Positions 17,798 through 26,638 of a DNA stretch of 57,600 bases are shown in pieces (the stretch's first letter is position 1; every line of letters starts with the position of its first letter). The stretch is from a virus. Where the stretch lies: positions 1-57,600 of the IMG/VR virus record IMGVR_UViG_3300044490_000059; one strand, 5' to 3'. The notes under the pieces are model-generated. The model did no database searches and had not been told where the DNA came from. It saw only the letters and a list, made by a program, of their open reading frames with translations. A program made the position numbers and the translations under genes.

Positions 17798-18226
17798 ATG
17801 CCCAATCGCACCTGGAAGCAAGCTGAACGGAGGGGAGCGCGGGAGTTTGGCACGCAGCGCAACTCCCTGTCGGGAGGAAACTCCAAGGTCACGCGCTCTG
17901 ACAGCCTGCACCCCACGCTTTACATCGAGCAGAAGTACGCCCGGAAGCACGCCGTTTGGACGCTGTATGACGAAACCCTGCCCAAGGCGCGCGCCGAACA
18001 GAAGACGCCCGTACTCCTCCTGCATCGGAAAGGTTCTCCCGGTTTCTTGGTGGTGTGCCACACCCAGGACCTGGAGGAGGTCTGCCGCGCGTGGCTCGGA
18101 GCCCACCAGGGCCTGCCTCGTATCCTGGCCGGATCCCTGGACATCTCCGACCACACCCCGTTTCCTCCAGAGAAGGAGGTGCCGGAGGGGTTACCTCGTA
18201 GACGGAGAAAGAAGAAACTGGTCTGA
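17798..18226 (+). CDS. Putative Holliday junction resolvase-type PD-(D/E)XK nuclease
   Basis: 142 aa. Basic N-terminus (NRTWKQAERRGAREFGTQRNSLSGG) followed by RSDSLHPTLYIEQKYARKHAV, in which the S-D and the E-Q-K could form the metal site of a small PD-(D/E)XK nuclease; the strand and helix order fits. The C-terminus is a Lys/Arg tail. A dispersed repeat (18161-18188) codes for the linker PFPPEKEVPE before this tail. Location among recombination genes agrees. Fold not tested. Confidence 0.5.
   Translation: MPNRTWKQAERRGAREFGTQRNSLSGGNSKVTRSDSLHPTLYIEQKYARKHAVWTLYDETLPKARAEQKTPVLLLHRKGSPGFLVVCHTQDLEEVCRAWLGAHQGLPRILAGSLDISDHTPFPPEKEVPEGLPRRRRKKKLV
18161..18188 (+). repeat. Dispersed CCTCC-AGAGAA-GGAGG hairpin repeat, copy in putative resolvase gene
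   Basis: TTTCCTCCAGAGAAGGAGGT then GCCGGAGG. The same string recurs at 29615-29644 (ParB fusion gene) and 53626-53656 (protease gene), each in a linker and in another reading frame, and in shorter form at many other places. Confidence 0.5.
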
Positions 18227-18249
18227 TACACCCATCCTCGGAGTGAACC

Positions 18250-18915
18250 ATGACTACCTACCTACCGGTACAACTGCGCATCGTGGGCGCAGAGCTACGT
18301 CGCGTGTGGCGGCTGTATGCCACAACCTGGAAGAAGTGTCAAGCCTGCCCTCTGGGTGACTTGGCTACCCACCATGTTTTGGCCCGGGGCACCATCCCTT
18401 GCCGAGTCTTGTTTCTAGGGGAAGCTCCCGGTAAGACAGAGGATGCTTCTGGCTATCCCTTTGTGGGTCCTGCTGGAGCTGTTCTGGAACAGCTGATTAT
18501 CCAGTGCCCTACGCTGCACCTGCCAGCCCTGCCTTCGTTTGCTGGTAGGTCTGGTCTTACCTGGGCTATCGTCAATGCCCTGGTCTGTGCCCCTTGGGAA
18601 TTGGAAATGCCCCACGTAGTAGACCCCCGCAAGCGTTCCCTGCGGCAGAGTCTGCGCACACCCAACTTGCCAGAGATCAAAGCCTGTGCGCCGCATGTTA
18701 ATCAACTGCTGGATCTCGCCCAGCCGGAGTTTCTGGTGCTCTTAGGCAAGGTAGCCCAAGAGGCTACAAATCACTGTCCCGCCATCAAGGAGGTGCCTCA
18801 CGTTCTACATCTCCAACACCCGGCCTTCATCCTCCGCAGAGGTGGAGCTTCTTCCGTGGAGTTCCAACGTAACCTGCACTTGCTTCGACGGACCCTTCAG
18901 GAACACAAGTCATGA
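18250..18915 (+). CDS. Uracil-DNA glycosylase, family 4-like (Fe-S type)
   Basis: 221 aa. GEAPGKTED at residues 57-65 and PFVGPAG after it form the uracil-binding and water-activating loops. Cys30 and Cys33 (CQAC), Cys113 (NALVC) and Cys146 (IKAC) have the spacing expected for a [4Fe-4S] cluster. HPAFILR near the C-terminus matches the DNA-intercalating motif. Removes uracil from DNA, so it suits a phage that avoids uracil in its genome. Overlaps the next gene by 4 bases (ATGA). Confidence 0.7.
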   Translation: MTTYLPVQLRIVGAELRRVWRLYATTWKKCQACPLGDLATHHVLARGTIPCRVLFLGEAPGKTEDASGYPFVGPAGAVLEQLIIQCPTLHLPALPSFAGRSGLTWAIVNALVCAPWELEMPHVVDPRKRSLRQSLRTPNLPEIKACAPHVNQLLDLAQPEFLVLLGKVAQEATNHCPAIKEVPHVLHLQHPAFILRRGGASSVEFQRNLHLLRRTLQEHKS

Positions 18916-20090
18916 GGAAGAAACGCAAGATCGGCTTGCGCAAGTCCGAGTTCAGGACCCGGAAGAACTCCTCTCGGACCCGCGCCAAAACCAGTCGTAA
19001 GCGGAAGTATCCCCGCACGCAGTTCCAGCCTTCGCGTCCCTTGCCCCGGAGCAAGGAGCCTGTCTGGGACCTGGATCGGGATGGGATCACCTATAGCTCC
19101 CTCTCCCGCTTCCTGGTCTGCCCGGAACGGTTTCGCATGAGCATGGTGGAAGGTTGGTCGGAAACCGGACTCAGCGCCCCGCTGGAGTTTGGCACGGCCT
19201 TCCACCTCTGTCTGGAGTACATGGCTGCCGGGCACACGCTCCGGGAAATTCCCACCCTGCTCAGTGGCTACGTGCCCCAGCGCGCTGCGGCCAGTAAGTT
19301 GACCCCAGAGCAGATCCAGGAACTGGAGACGCTGGTGGGCATGGTGGTCGCCGTCCATGCGGGCTACGTGTCCTACTGGCAGAAGTCCGACCAATCCAAG
19401 CAGTACGTGGCGCAGGAGGAGAAGTTCGAGATCCCCTACCGGTTGCCGTCAGGGCGCACCATTAAGCTCCGAGGGCGCTGGGACGAAGCCTTCCGGGACC
19501 TGGAACAGGGTGGACTCTGGCTCCAGGAGAACAAGACCAAGGGGCAGATCGACGAGACGGGCCTGCAAGCTATGCTCAGTCAGGATCTGCAATCCATGTT
19601 CTACTGCGTAGCCCTGGCCTGCAAGTTCGGGGAGTCTCCCCAAGGCATCCTCTACAACGTCATCCGCCGACCCCAACTGCGGCAGAAGAAAGGCGAGTCC
19701 CTCGGTCAGTTTCAGGACCGGGTACAAGAGGATGTGTCCTCCCGCCCCAGTTGGTACTACATGCGGTGGCAGACTTCCCTGGAACCGGGAGACTTGGCAT
19801 ATTGGTGTTCCCGTTCCTTGCATCCCATCCTGGAAAGGTTGGTAACGTGGTGGGAAGACCTGAAGCAACACCCTTTCGATCCGTGGGGAGCCAATACCGT
19901 GGAGTGGCAAGTGCCCTGGACGGGCGAGACGATTCAGGTTCCCCGCCTGGACAATCACTTTCAGCGGCCCTTCGGGGTCTACGACTCCTTGAGCCAGGGA
20001 CAGCGCGGAGATTTCTTCGAGTTCCTGACCCGGGGCAGTCTGTACGGACTGACTCGTCGGGGAGAACCCTTCCCGGAACTGAGCGAATAA
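18912..20090 (+). CDS. RecB-like PD-(D/E)XK exonuclease (Cas4-type fold)
   Basis: 392 aa. Short basic N-terminal tail (about 50 residues of K/R/S/T), then YSSLSRFLVCPERFR, GTAFH at about residue 95, D191 in RGRWDEAF, E206-N-K208 in LQENKTKG, and a Q/Y motif further on (SQDLQSMFYCVAL), the full pattern of the RecB nuclease domain. No helicase domain. Likely processes DNA ends for recombination or replication with the ATPase encoded next. ATGA overlap with the glycosylase gene. Confidence 0.65.
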   Translation: MRKKRKIGLRKSEFRTRKNSSRTRAKTSRKRKYPRTQFQPSRPLPRSKEPVWDLDRDGITYSSLSRFLVCPERFRMSMVEGWSETGLSAPLEFGTAFHLCLEYMAAGHTLREIPTLLSGYVPQRAAASKLTPEQIQELETLVGMVVAVHAGYVSYWQKSDQSKQYVAQEEKFEIPYRLPSGRTIKLRGRWDEAFRDLEQGGLWLQENKTKGQIDETGLQAMLSQDLQSMFYCVALACKFGESPQGILYNVIRRPQLRQKKGESLGQFQDRVQEDVSSRPSWYYMRWQTSLEPGDLAYWCSRSLHPILERLVTWWEDLKQHPFDPWGANTVEWQVPWTGETIQVPRLDNHFQRPFGVYDSLSQGQRGDFFEFLTRGSLYGLTRRGEPFPELSE

Positions 20091-20104
20091 TTTGGCTCTA
20101 GCCC

Positions 20105-20132
20105 TTGACAAGAGTACCTGGGTCGATATGAT
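20105..20132 (+). promoter_or_regulatory. Sigma70-type promoter (AGTAC type)
   Basis: TTGACA (20105-20110), 16-base spacer beginning AGAGTACCT, TATGAT (20127-20132). GTACCT in the spacer is matched by AGGTAC just after the -10, an operator-like inverted repeat. Lies in the 78-base gap before the ATPase gene. Confidence 0.6.
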
Positions 20133-20168
20133 CTAGGTACAGTAATCACCTGCCCTCAGGAGTGACCC

Positions 20169-21092
20169 ATGGCTACCACCCACAAGCTGAACCGTACCGT
20201 CCGACAACGACGGAACGACTCAGCCGACCAGAAGCCCCGTCGTGAACTATCCCTACCCACCCTGGAAGACCTCAACGAAGTTTCACCGAGTTTCTTTTCC
20301 TACAACGTCTGCATTTTCGGGGAGAAGGGGGTGGGCAAGACCAGCCTCGCCTCCCAGTTTCCCCAGTCGCTGGTGTTCCAGTTTGAGCGTGGTCGCAGGA
20401 ACCTTCCCATCCGGCAGATCCCACGCCGGTTGTCGGACGGGACTCTGGAGCCACCGCTTTCCTGGGACGAAATCGACAAGCCCTGCACACCTTTCCTGCC
20501 CCTCCTCTTGATGGCAATAGAAGAACCTACCATCCAGACCATCGTGGTGGACACGGTTGACAGGATGTACGAAGCGTGTTTCGACTACTGCTGTTGGGAG
20601 GAGGGGGTTAAACACCCCAGTGCTGCTGACGAAGGGCATCAGGTCTGGAACAAGATCAAGCAACAATTTGAAGGTGCGCTGGGCATGGTGCAGGACGCAG
20701 GCAAGCAACTGGTCCTGATCTCCCATGCCCGAGAGAAGGAGATCATCTCCCGTCTGGGTGCCGAGTACACCATCGTCTGTGCCACCTGCACCCCGACTGC
20801 CTGGAAGACCATCCAGACCATCTGCGACTTCGTGTTCTACTACGGGTTCTACGGTTCCCGTCGCGCCCTGAAAGTCCAAGGGGACGATCAGATCGTGTGC
20901 AGCAATCAGGTCCCGGGGCATTTCTGCTCCCCAGAGGGAGAGCCTCTGGAACTGCTGGACATGGGACACAATCCCGAAGAAGCCTTCCAGTCCTTGCTGG
21001 CGGGCTTCAACAACCACTGTTACGACTTGCAAGGTAAGCAATCGAGTACCACCACACCTACCCCCAAGAGGAGAAAGAAGAGCCATGGCTAA
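20169..21092 (+). CDS. RecA-like recombination ATPase (Sak4-type)
   Basis: 307 aa. Walker A GEKGVGKT at residues 51-58, Walker B-type TIVVDTVD near residue 125, and a sensor-like segment LVLISHAREKE. Phage Sak4 proteins have this size and are found beside SSB-like and exonuclease genes, exactly as here. Probable role: single-strand annealing or strand exchange with the exonuclease. C-terminal Lys/Arg tail. Last 8 bases overlap the next gene. Confidence 0.55.
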   Translation: MATTHKLNRTVRQRRNDSADQKPRRELSLPTLEDLNEVSPSFFSYNVCIFGEKGVGKTSLASQFPQSLVFQFERGRRNLPIRQIPRRLSDGTLEPPLSWDEIDKPCTPFLPLLLMAIEEPTIQTIVVDTVDRMYEACFDYCCWEEGVKHPSAADEGHQVWNKIKQQFEGALGMVQDAGKQLVLISHAREKEIISRLGAEYTIVCATCTPTAWKTIQTICDFVFYYGFYGSRRALKVQGDDQIVCSNQVPGHFCSPEGEPLELLDMGHNPEEAFQSLLAGFNNHCYDLQGKQSSTTTPTPKRRKKSHG

Positions 21093-22110
21093 GACCAATC
21101 AGAGTGGCAAGTCCCAGACTGGCACCACCCGTAAGGACTTCCTCAATGCCGCCAAGCGCCTCCGGGAAGCCTGGAACAAGGCCCGGAAGGTCAAGGACAG
21201 CGGAGGTGCCGCCAATACCCGTAAGATCATCGAGGTCCTGGACCTGGGTGACGGGGATCGCCTGAACATCGTAGCGCGCCTCCACGAGGTGCGCTGTGGC
21301 AAGGACAAGAAGAACAACCCCTACGTCTCCTTCGCCTTCACCGGCACCCGAGGCAAGTCCAAGGGTCTCAAGTTCGACATCTTTCGCGGCCTGGGCGAGC
21401 GCAAGTTCAAGTCCGGGGATACGGTTTCCGCCGAGGAAGCCATGGAGCGTTTGTTTGTGGACCTCCAACGGCTGGACTATGATACGGACGGCCTGGAGCT
21501 GGACGAGGAGTTCTTCGACATCCTGGACGAACTTACCAAGGAGAAGCCCTTGGTACAGCTCTCCGTGGGTCGCTCCGGGGAGTTTGTGAACACGTACCTC
21601 AACAAACGACTGGAGGCAGACGGTGAGCCGGAAACATCGGAGACGACAGAAGAGGCGGGAGACGATGACGAGGATGGACCCGATGTGCCTGCTGACGAGG
21701 AGGACGATGACGACGGCGACTCTGAGGCCGACGACGACTCCGCAGACGATCAGCCTGTTTCTGCGCGGGGGCGAAAAGCTGCTGCCGGAGCAGGAAAGGG
21801 CGCTGCTGGAGCTGAAAAGCGAGGTGCTCCAGTAGACCCGGACGATGATGATGACGATGATTCCGACGACTCCGACTCCGACGACGATGATGACGACGCC
21901 GATGACAGCGGCGAGTCGGAAGAGTCGGAGGATCCGGCCAAGGACGACGCGGTGATGTACCAGCCCAAGGGCTCCAAGTCCCCTGTGGAGTGCCAAGTGG
22001 TTTCCGTCAACAAGGCTGCCCGGACGGCCTCTGTACGTCGGCTGGAAGACGGCAAAGAGTTCAAAGGTGTCTCCTGGGACAAGCTGGAGGTGATCTTCGA
22101 GGAGGACTGA
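21085..22110 (+). CDS. Acidic single-strand-binding-like protein with C-terminal SH3/Tudor-like domain
   Basis: 341 aa. N-terminal part (about 1-170) has an OB-type strand pattern (VLDLGDGDRLNIVARLHEVRC) like phage SSB-family proteins next to recombination ATPases. Residues 175-290 are an acidic, Asp/Ser/Glu-rich linker with a small basic Ala/Gly/Lys patch. Residues 290-341 form a small beta domain (VMYQPKGSKSPVECQVVSV) similar to a Tudor or SH3 fold. The layout suits a hub for replication proteins. A U-rich element (22111-22125) follows the stop. Confidence 0.45.
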   Translation: MAKTNQSGKSQTGTTRKDFLNAAKRLREAWNKARKVKDSGGAANTRKIIEVLDLGDGDRLNIVARLHEVRCGKDKKNNPYVSFAFTGTRGKSKGLKFDIFRGLGERKFKSGDTVSAEEAMERLFVDLQRLDYDTDGLELDEEFFDILDELTKEKPLVQLSVGRSGEFVNTYLNKRLEADGEPETSETTEEAGDDDEDGPDVPADEEDDDDGDSEADDDSADDQPVSARGRKAAAGAGKGAAGAEKRGAPVDPDDDDDDDSDDSDSDDDDDDADDSGESEESEDPAKDDAVMYQPKGSKSPVECQVVSVNKAARTASVRRLEDGKEFKGVSWDKLEVIFEED

Positions 22111-22150
22111 TTTTTCCCACGCTATCGTAGGTGTTGTGGCCTTCCGTGAG

Positions 22151-22187
22151 ACCCTACCCGGTTGTCAGTGGCCGGGTAGGGTTTTTT
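22151..22187 (+). terminator. Rho-independent terminator
   Basis: ACCCTACCCGG (22151-22161) pairs perfectly with CCGGGTAGGGT (22172-22182), followed by a T-run to 22187. Separates the SSB-like gene from the DNA polymerase gene. Confidence 0.75.
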
Positions 22188-22216
22188 CACTTCCCTCAGA
22201 TGCAGGAAGCTACGCC

Positions 22217-24226
22217 ATGCCTCACCCGGAGTTTATTGCCCTGGACACAGAATGTACGGGGCCCGACTTTGTTCACGGCTGCCAACCCTTCTTCGTCTCC
22301 ACCATGGACTCCGATGGTTGCCAGGAATGGTGGCGATTCGATGTCAACCCTTACACCCGCCTCATAGAGCACTACCACAAGAGCGCAGTGCGTCTGATCC
22401 GCAAGCGACTACAGAACGCGGGCAAGATCGTCTTTCACAACGCTACCTTCGACATCCAGGCGCTCAACTGCCTGGGTATCACTTGGACCCAGGATCTCTG
22501 GGACAAAACCCACGACACGCTACTCTCGGCGCATGTCCTGGACTCCAGTGAACCGCACGGCCTGAAGTACCTGGGCAAGAAATACCTGGGCATCTCCACC
22601 GAGGATGAACAGATACTCCTCAGAGAGGTTGCTAAGGCGCGTGCTATCGCCAAGAAGCGTGGCTATCGTCGGGCGGAAGTGGGTGACCCTCACTTCCCCA
22701 CCCAGTCCTCGGGGTTCCTGAAGATGGACTCCTGGCTGCCAGCCACGATTGCTCGCCTGAATTTCCAGGAGTATCCGCCCACCCATCTCTGGCACACTGT
22801 CCTGGACAAGTACGCCTGCTTGGACGCCGAACGCACAGCGCTCCTGTTCTATCTCCACCAGGAAACCCTGCTCGATGAGGGTTTGCTGGAACAGTACGAG
22901 CGGGAGCGACAGCTATTGTCTGCCGTCTACTCCCTGGAACTGCGCGGGGTGTCTCTGCGCCGCAGAGCCTGCCGCCGCGAACGCCACCGTTATCGCAAGA
23001 TCGTGCTCCGTTCCGAACTGGGGTGCCAGCAGATCGCGCGCTCCGTGGGCAAGCCTCAGCTGAATGTCCGCAGCCACCCTCAGATCCGGGAGTTTCTCTA
23101 CCAAACCCTGAAGCTCCCGGAGATTTCCTGGACTGACTCCGGCGCTCCCTCCACGGACGCCAAGGTTCTGCAAGAGCTGTTCGAGGACAAATGCTCTTCG
23201 CACAGTCTGGCGCACGACTTCTTGCAGGAGCTGATTAACTTCCGCAAGTACACCACTGCCGAGAACTACCTGCGCAACTACGTGCATAGTGCCTGCTACG
23301 AGCATCCCGGCTGGGTGCTGCACCCCAACTTCAATCAGGTGGGCACCCGCACCACCCGCTTCAGCTGCTCCAATCCCAATGCCCATAACGTCGGCAAGGG
23401 AGAGTCTTGGGGTGACGGTGACCCAGAAGCATCCCAGTCCTCACAGAAGGAGTTTCAGCTCCGCAAGGTTTTCGGACCCCACCCCGGCAGAGTCTGGGTT
23501 TCCATGGACTATTCCAACCAGGAGCTGCGCATCGCGGCCTACTCAGCCCAGGAGCAGGAACTGATCCAGGCGTTCGAGAGTGGAGTTTCCGTCCACCTGA
23601 TTATCGCCCAGGAGCTGTTTGGCAGTTGGGTGACCAAGGAGTCCGAAGTCTATGACCGGGTGAAGTCGGGCAACTTTGCCATGATCTACGGAGCCACCGT
23701 GGGCACCGTGGACGCCACCTACGGTCTGGAAGGCGGCTATCAGAAGGTGATGTCCCGCTTCCAGAATTTATCCCGCAGTATGGAGGAGAAAGTACTACTG
23801 GCGGAACAGTACGGCTACATCACCACCTTAGGAGGCTATCACTTGGGGGTGGACCTGAGTGACCGCACCTGGAAGCAGAAGCCCTACAACTACTTCATCC
23901 AGGGTAGTGCTGGCGAGATGATGAAGGAGGCTATCCGCAGCTGCCATGCCTACCTGGAGCAGGAGTTCAACGAACCCTCTCGGTATCCCCTGCCCCGACC
24001 TCCAGCCTTCATCACCATGACCATTCACGATGAACTGGTCTTTGACCTGGATGTCCACCTCCTGCAAGATCGTCCCCAGACCGTGGACTGTCTCCGACAA
24101 CTGATGGAATCCGCTGCCCAATGGCTGGGAATCCCTGTCCCAGTCTCCGTGTCCCTCATTACCCACGACTGGTCGCAGAAAACACCCTGGCAACCTACCC
24201 AAGGAGTCCAAAATGCCTCGACGTAA
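22217..24226 (+). CDS. polA: Family A DNA polymerase with 3'-5' exonuclease
   Basis: 669 aa from ATG 22217; an upstream in-frame start (22136) would put a terminator inside the gene. Exo motif I D10-T-E12, exo II HNATFDIQAL, exo III YACLDAERTALLF. Polymerase motif A VSMDYSNQELR with Asp431, O-helix K483-SGN-F487-AMI-Y491, motif C H604-D605-E606. No 5'-nuclease domain. The residue four before the O-helix Lys is Tyr479 where Arg is usual; an Arg lies at -2. Replicates the phage genome. Overlaps the primase gene by 14 bases. Confidence 0.75.
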   Translation: MPHPEFIALDTECTGPDFVHGCQPFFVSTMDSDGCQEWWRFDVNPYTRLIEHYHKSAVRLIRKRLQNAGKIVFHNATFDIQALNCLGITWTQDLWDKTHDTLLSAHVLDSSEPHGLKYLGKKYLGISTEDEQILLREVAKARAIAKKRGYRRAEVGDPHFPTQSSGFLKMDSWLPATIARLNFQEYPPTHLWHTVLDKYACLDAERTALLFYLHQETLLDEGLLEQYERERQLLSAVYSLELRGVSLRRRACRRERHRYRKIVLRSELGCQQIARSVGKPQLNVRSHPQIREFLYQTLKLPEISWTDSGAPSTDAKVLQELFEDKCSSHSLAHDFLQELINFRKYTTAENYLRNYVHSACYEHPGWVLHPNFNQVGTRTTRFSCSNPNAHNVGKGESWGDGDPEASQSSQKEFQLRKVFGPHPGRVWVSMDYSNQELRIAAYSAQEQELIQAFESGVSVHLIIAQELFGSWVTKESEVYDRVKSGNFAMIYGATVGTVDATYGLEGGYQKVMSRFQNLSRSMEEKVLLAEQYGYITTLGGYHLGVDLSDRTWKQKPYNYFIQGSAGEMMKEAIRSCHAYLEQEFNEPSRYPLPRPPAFITMTIHDELVFDLDVHLLQDRPQTVDCLRQLMESAAQWLGIPVPVSVSLITHDWSQKTPWQPTQGVQNAST

Positions 24227-26549
24227 GGAACAACCGGATCGTTCCCCCCTCGAAGTCCTGCGATTCCACGGTGTCATTTTCTCCAGAGAAGACCAGCACC
24301 AGTGGCAAGGTCATTGCCCCTTTTGCCTGTCAGAGGAGCACTTCTTCGCCAACCCGGAAACCGGCCAGTGGGATTGCAAGGTCTGCCAGGAGTCGGGTAA
24401 CGCCTACAGCTTCCTGGAGAAGCACTACCTACGGTGCCTGGAAGCTACCACCGAGGAGAACTATCGCCAGCTGTCCGCATTGCGGGATCTTCCCTGGAAG
24501 GTCTTCCTGCGTCAGGCACTAGCCTGGGATCCCATCCAGGAGCGCTGGCTGATCCCGGTTCGCAATGGTGGGGGCAGGCTGGTCAACTTGAGAGTCTGGG
24601 ACCCGTCCCCGGAGTCGGAGATCCACCACCAGGGGCGGAAGCTCCTGGGGACCACGGGCTGCAAACTCCACCTGTTCCAAGCCTATCCCACTCCAGTAAC
24701 GGACCCCTTACAGCCCGTTTCTGACTCCAACCCAGCCATTCCTTGGAATACCAAGGGACCCGTCTACCTCTGCGAGGGGGAATGGGACGCTATGGCCTGG
24801 GACTACCTCCTGCGTGGCGCAATTTCTGCTGATCCTACGTGCCATCCCGGCGCATACACGATCCTGGGCGTCCCAGGAGCCGGTTTTCTCTCCAGCAAGA
24901 AAATCTCTGAGCTACGGACTGCGTTCGCGGGCTTGGATGTCATATTTCTGTTCGACCATGACCAGCCACGGGAGGTCTCACCGGCTACGGACTCTCGACC
25001 GGCGAGGATTGTGCAACCTGGGAAAGATGGGATGACTAAAGCCTGTGAGTTGTTATCCAGCACGGCTCCCTCTCCCAGCAAGCTCCGGTGGTTGGATTGG
25101 GACCCAGAGAAGCATCCTCTGATCGGGGAGGAGAAATGCGACATCCGGGATTACATTTCCCGTTGGGCGCAGGAGTACGGGAAGGACTCCAAGCCGGATT
25201 GTCTGAAGACCATCCAGCAGCAGTTGGCTTTCTGGAAGATCCCGGAAGACAACCTGCCTCGTGCCACCGAAGCCTACCGTCCCACGGTCATCCGTACCAA
25301 ACTGCCGGAAGTGCTTCAGGATTTCCGGGAACAGCTCTACACTGACTCGTCCTTCACTGATGCCATCCGACTGGCAACGGCCTGCGTGTTCTCCATCGAG
25401 ATTCCGGGAGATCCCATCTGGATGTTCCTGGTAGGTTCCCCTGGTTCTGGCAAGACCACGCTGGTGGAAGGTTTTGGGCGTTCCAACCAGCATGTGGAGG
25501 CGCTCTCCAAGGTCACCAGCAAGAGTTTGGTTTCCGGCTGGCGTACTGATGATGGGGAGGATGTCTCCTTCCTGCCGCTCTTGGATCGCAAGACACTGGT
25601 GGTCAAGGATTACACAGCCGTGCTCTCCCTACCCACCCAGGTCCAGGAGGAGTTGTACGGGATGCTGCGGGACATCTACGACGGGGTGGTGAGGGTGCCC
25701 TACGGCAACAACCAGATGCGGTTCTATCCCGACCTGACCTTCTCTTGCCTGTTCGCGGTTACCGATGAGATTCACCGGGATAACCGCAGTACGCTGGGAG
25801 AGCGCTTCCTCAAGGTGGAACTGCTAGGATCAGGCCACAATGAAGCTGCCCACATCGCCTCAGCCATCGAGGGATTTTCCCGCAAGAAGGATCGAGGCAA
25901 GATCCTCATGGATTCCCTGGTCAGCTTCCTGGATCACACCAAGGAGCGTTTCCGTAGTCACCCGGAGCGTCTGCCAGAAGTCCCAGAACATCTGAAACAA
26001 CGCTTGATTGCCCTGGTACGGATTATTTCCGCACTACGCACAGGGATAGCACGGGAACGGGATGGTGGGTTGCTCTACCGCACCCGTCCTGAGATTGGTT
26101 CCCGGTTGGCTACCCAGCTGGTGAAGCTGGGAATGTCCTTGGCGATCATGGACGATGTGCCGGAGATCACCGCAGAGCACTACCGTCTGCTCCAGAAGGT
26201 AGCCTTCGACACAGCTTGTGGGTTTCCCCTGGAGATTGCCAGAGAGCTGTCCCAGGTGGAATACCTGCTTACGGAAGACCTTCTGCATCGGCTACAGATC
26301 CCCATGAGCAGCTTGTCCCGTCGTCTGACGGACATGCAGACGTTGGGAGTGCTGGAGCAGCGCCGAGTGGATCGAGCGGGGAGGGGACGCAAGCCGGATT
26401 CCTGGAGACTGTCCGACAAGGTGCGCAGTCTCTGGGAGGCTGCCCAGATCAATGAGGAGGTGGTGGCTCAGGCTCCCCATCCTCCAGAGGGTCCCCGGAG
26501 GGTGCGCAGGCATCACCGACGCAAGTTGGGAGTCTACAGCCGAGGGTAG
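24213..26549 (+). CDS. Primase-helicase fusion (CHC2 zinc finger, Toprim, AAA+ ATPase)
   Basis: 778 aa. N-terminal CHC2-type zinc finger (HCPFC, then CKVC), Toprim domain with CEGEWDAMAW and LFDHD, then an AAA+ ATPase with GSPGSGKTT (residues about 410-418) and a LLDRKTLVVKD Walker-B region, finishing in a helical part like a winged helix and a basic tail. The ATPase is AAA+-like rather than a DnaB/RecA-like helicase. Makes primers and unwinds DNA at the fork. A short dispersed repeat (24277-24292) lies in the zinc-finger region. Confidence 0.65.
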   Translation: MPRRKEQPDRSPLEVLRFHGVIFSREDQHQWQGHCPFCLSEEHFFANPETGQWDCKVCQESGNAYSFLEKHYLRCLEATTEENYRQLSALRDLPWKVFLRQALAWDPIQERWLIPVRNGGGRLVNLRVWDPSPESEIHHQGRKLLGTTGCKLHLFQAYPTPVTDPLQPVSDSNPAIPWNTKGPVYLCEGEWDAMAWDYLLRGAISADPTCHPGAYTILGVPGAGFLSSKKISELRTAFAGLDVIFLFDHDQPREVSPATDSRPARIVQPGKDGMTKACELLSSTAPSPSKLRWLDWDPEKHPLIGEEKCDIRDYISRWAQEYGKDSKPDCLKTIQQQLAFWKIPEDNLPRATEAYRPTVIRTKLPEVLQDFREQLYTDSSFTDAIRLATACVFSIEIPGDPIWMFLVGSPGSGKTTLVEGFGRSNQHVEALSKVTSKSLVSGWRTDDGEDVSFLPLLDRKTLVVKDYTAVLSLPTQVQEELYGMLRDIYDGVVRVPYGNNQMRFYPDLTFSCLFAVTDEIHRDNRSTLGERFLKVELLGSGHNEAAHIASAIEGFSRKKDRGKILMDSLVSFLDHTKERFRSHPERLPEVPEHLKQRLIALVRIISALRTGIARERDGGLLYRTRPEIGSRLATQLVKLGMSLAIMDDVPEITAEHYRLLQKVAFDTACGFPLEIARELSQVEYLLTEDLLHRLQIPMSSLSRRLTDMQTLGVLEQRRVDRAGRGRKPDSWRLSDKVRSLWEAAQINEEVVAQAPHPPEGPRRVRRHHRRKLGVYSRG

Positions 26550-26555
26550 TCCAGA

Positions 26556-26584
26556 TTGACAAGGAGTTGCTCCAGGATTATACT
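26556..26584 (+). promoter_or_regulatory. Sigma70-type promoter of the lysis block
   Basis: TTGACA (26556-26561), 17-base spacer, TATACT (26579-26584). Near-consensus. Lies just after the primase stop codon and 55 bases before the holin-like gene. Confidence 0.6.
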
Positions 26585-26638
26585 CCGGTGGCACACACGA
26601 GCCCCCAGTCCTACCAACTAATTTCAAGTGAGGAGCCC

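Noticed and set aside
21058-21996. Minus-strand frame with long valine/isoleucine and serine runs
   Set aside because: Antisense of the Asp-rich linker of the SSB-like gene; composition is an artefact.
22136-22216. Earlier start for the DNA polymerase
   Set aside because: A terminator (22151-22187) lies between this start and the conserved exonuclease motif; ATG 22217 is far better.
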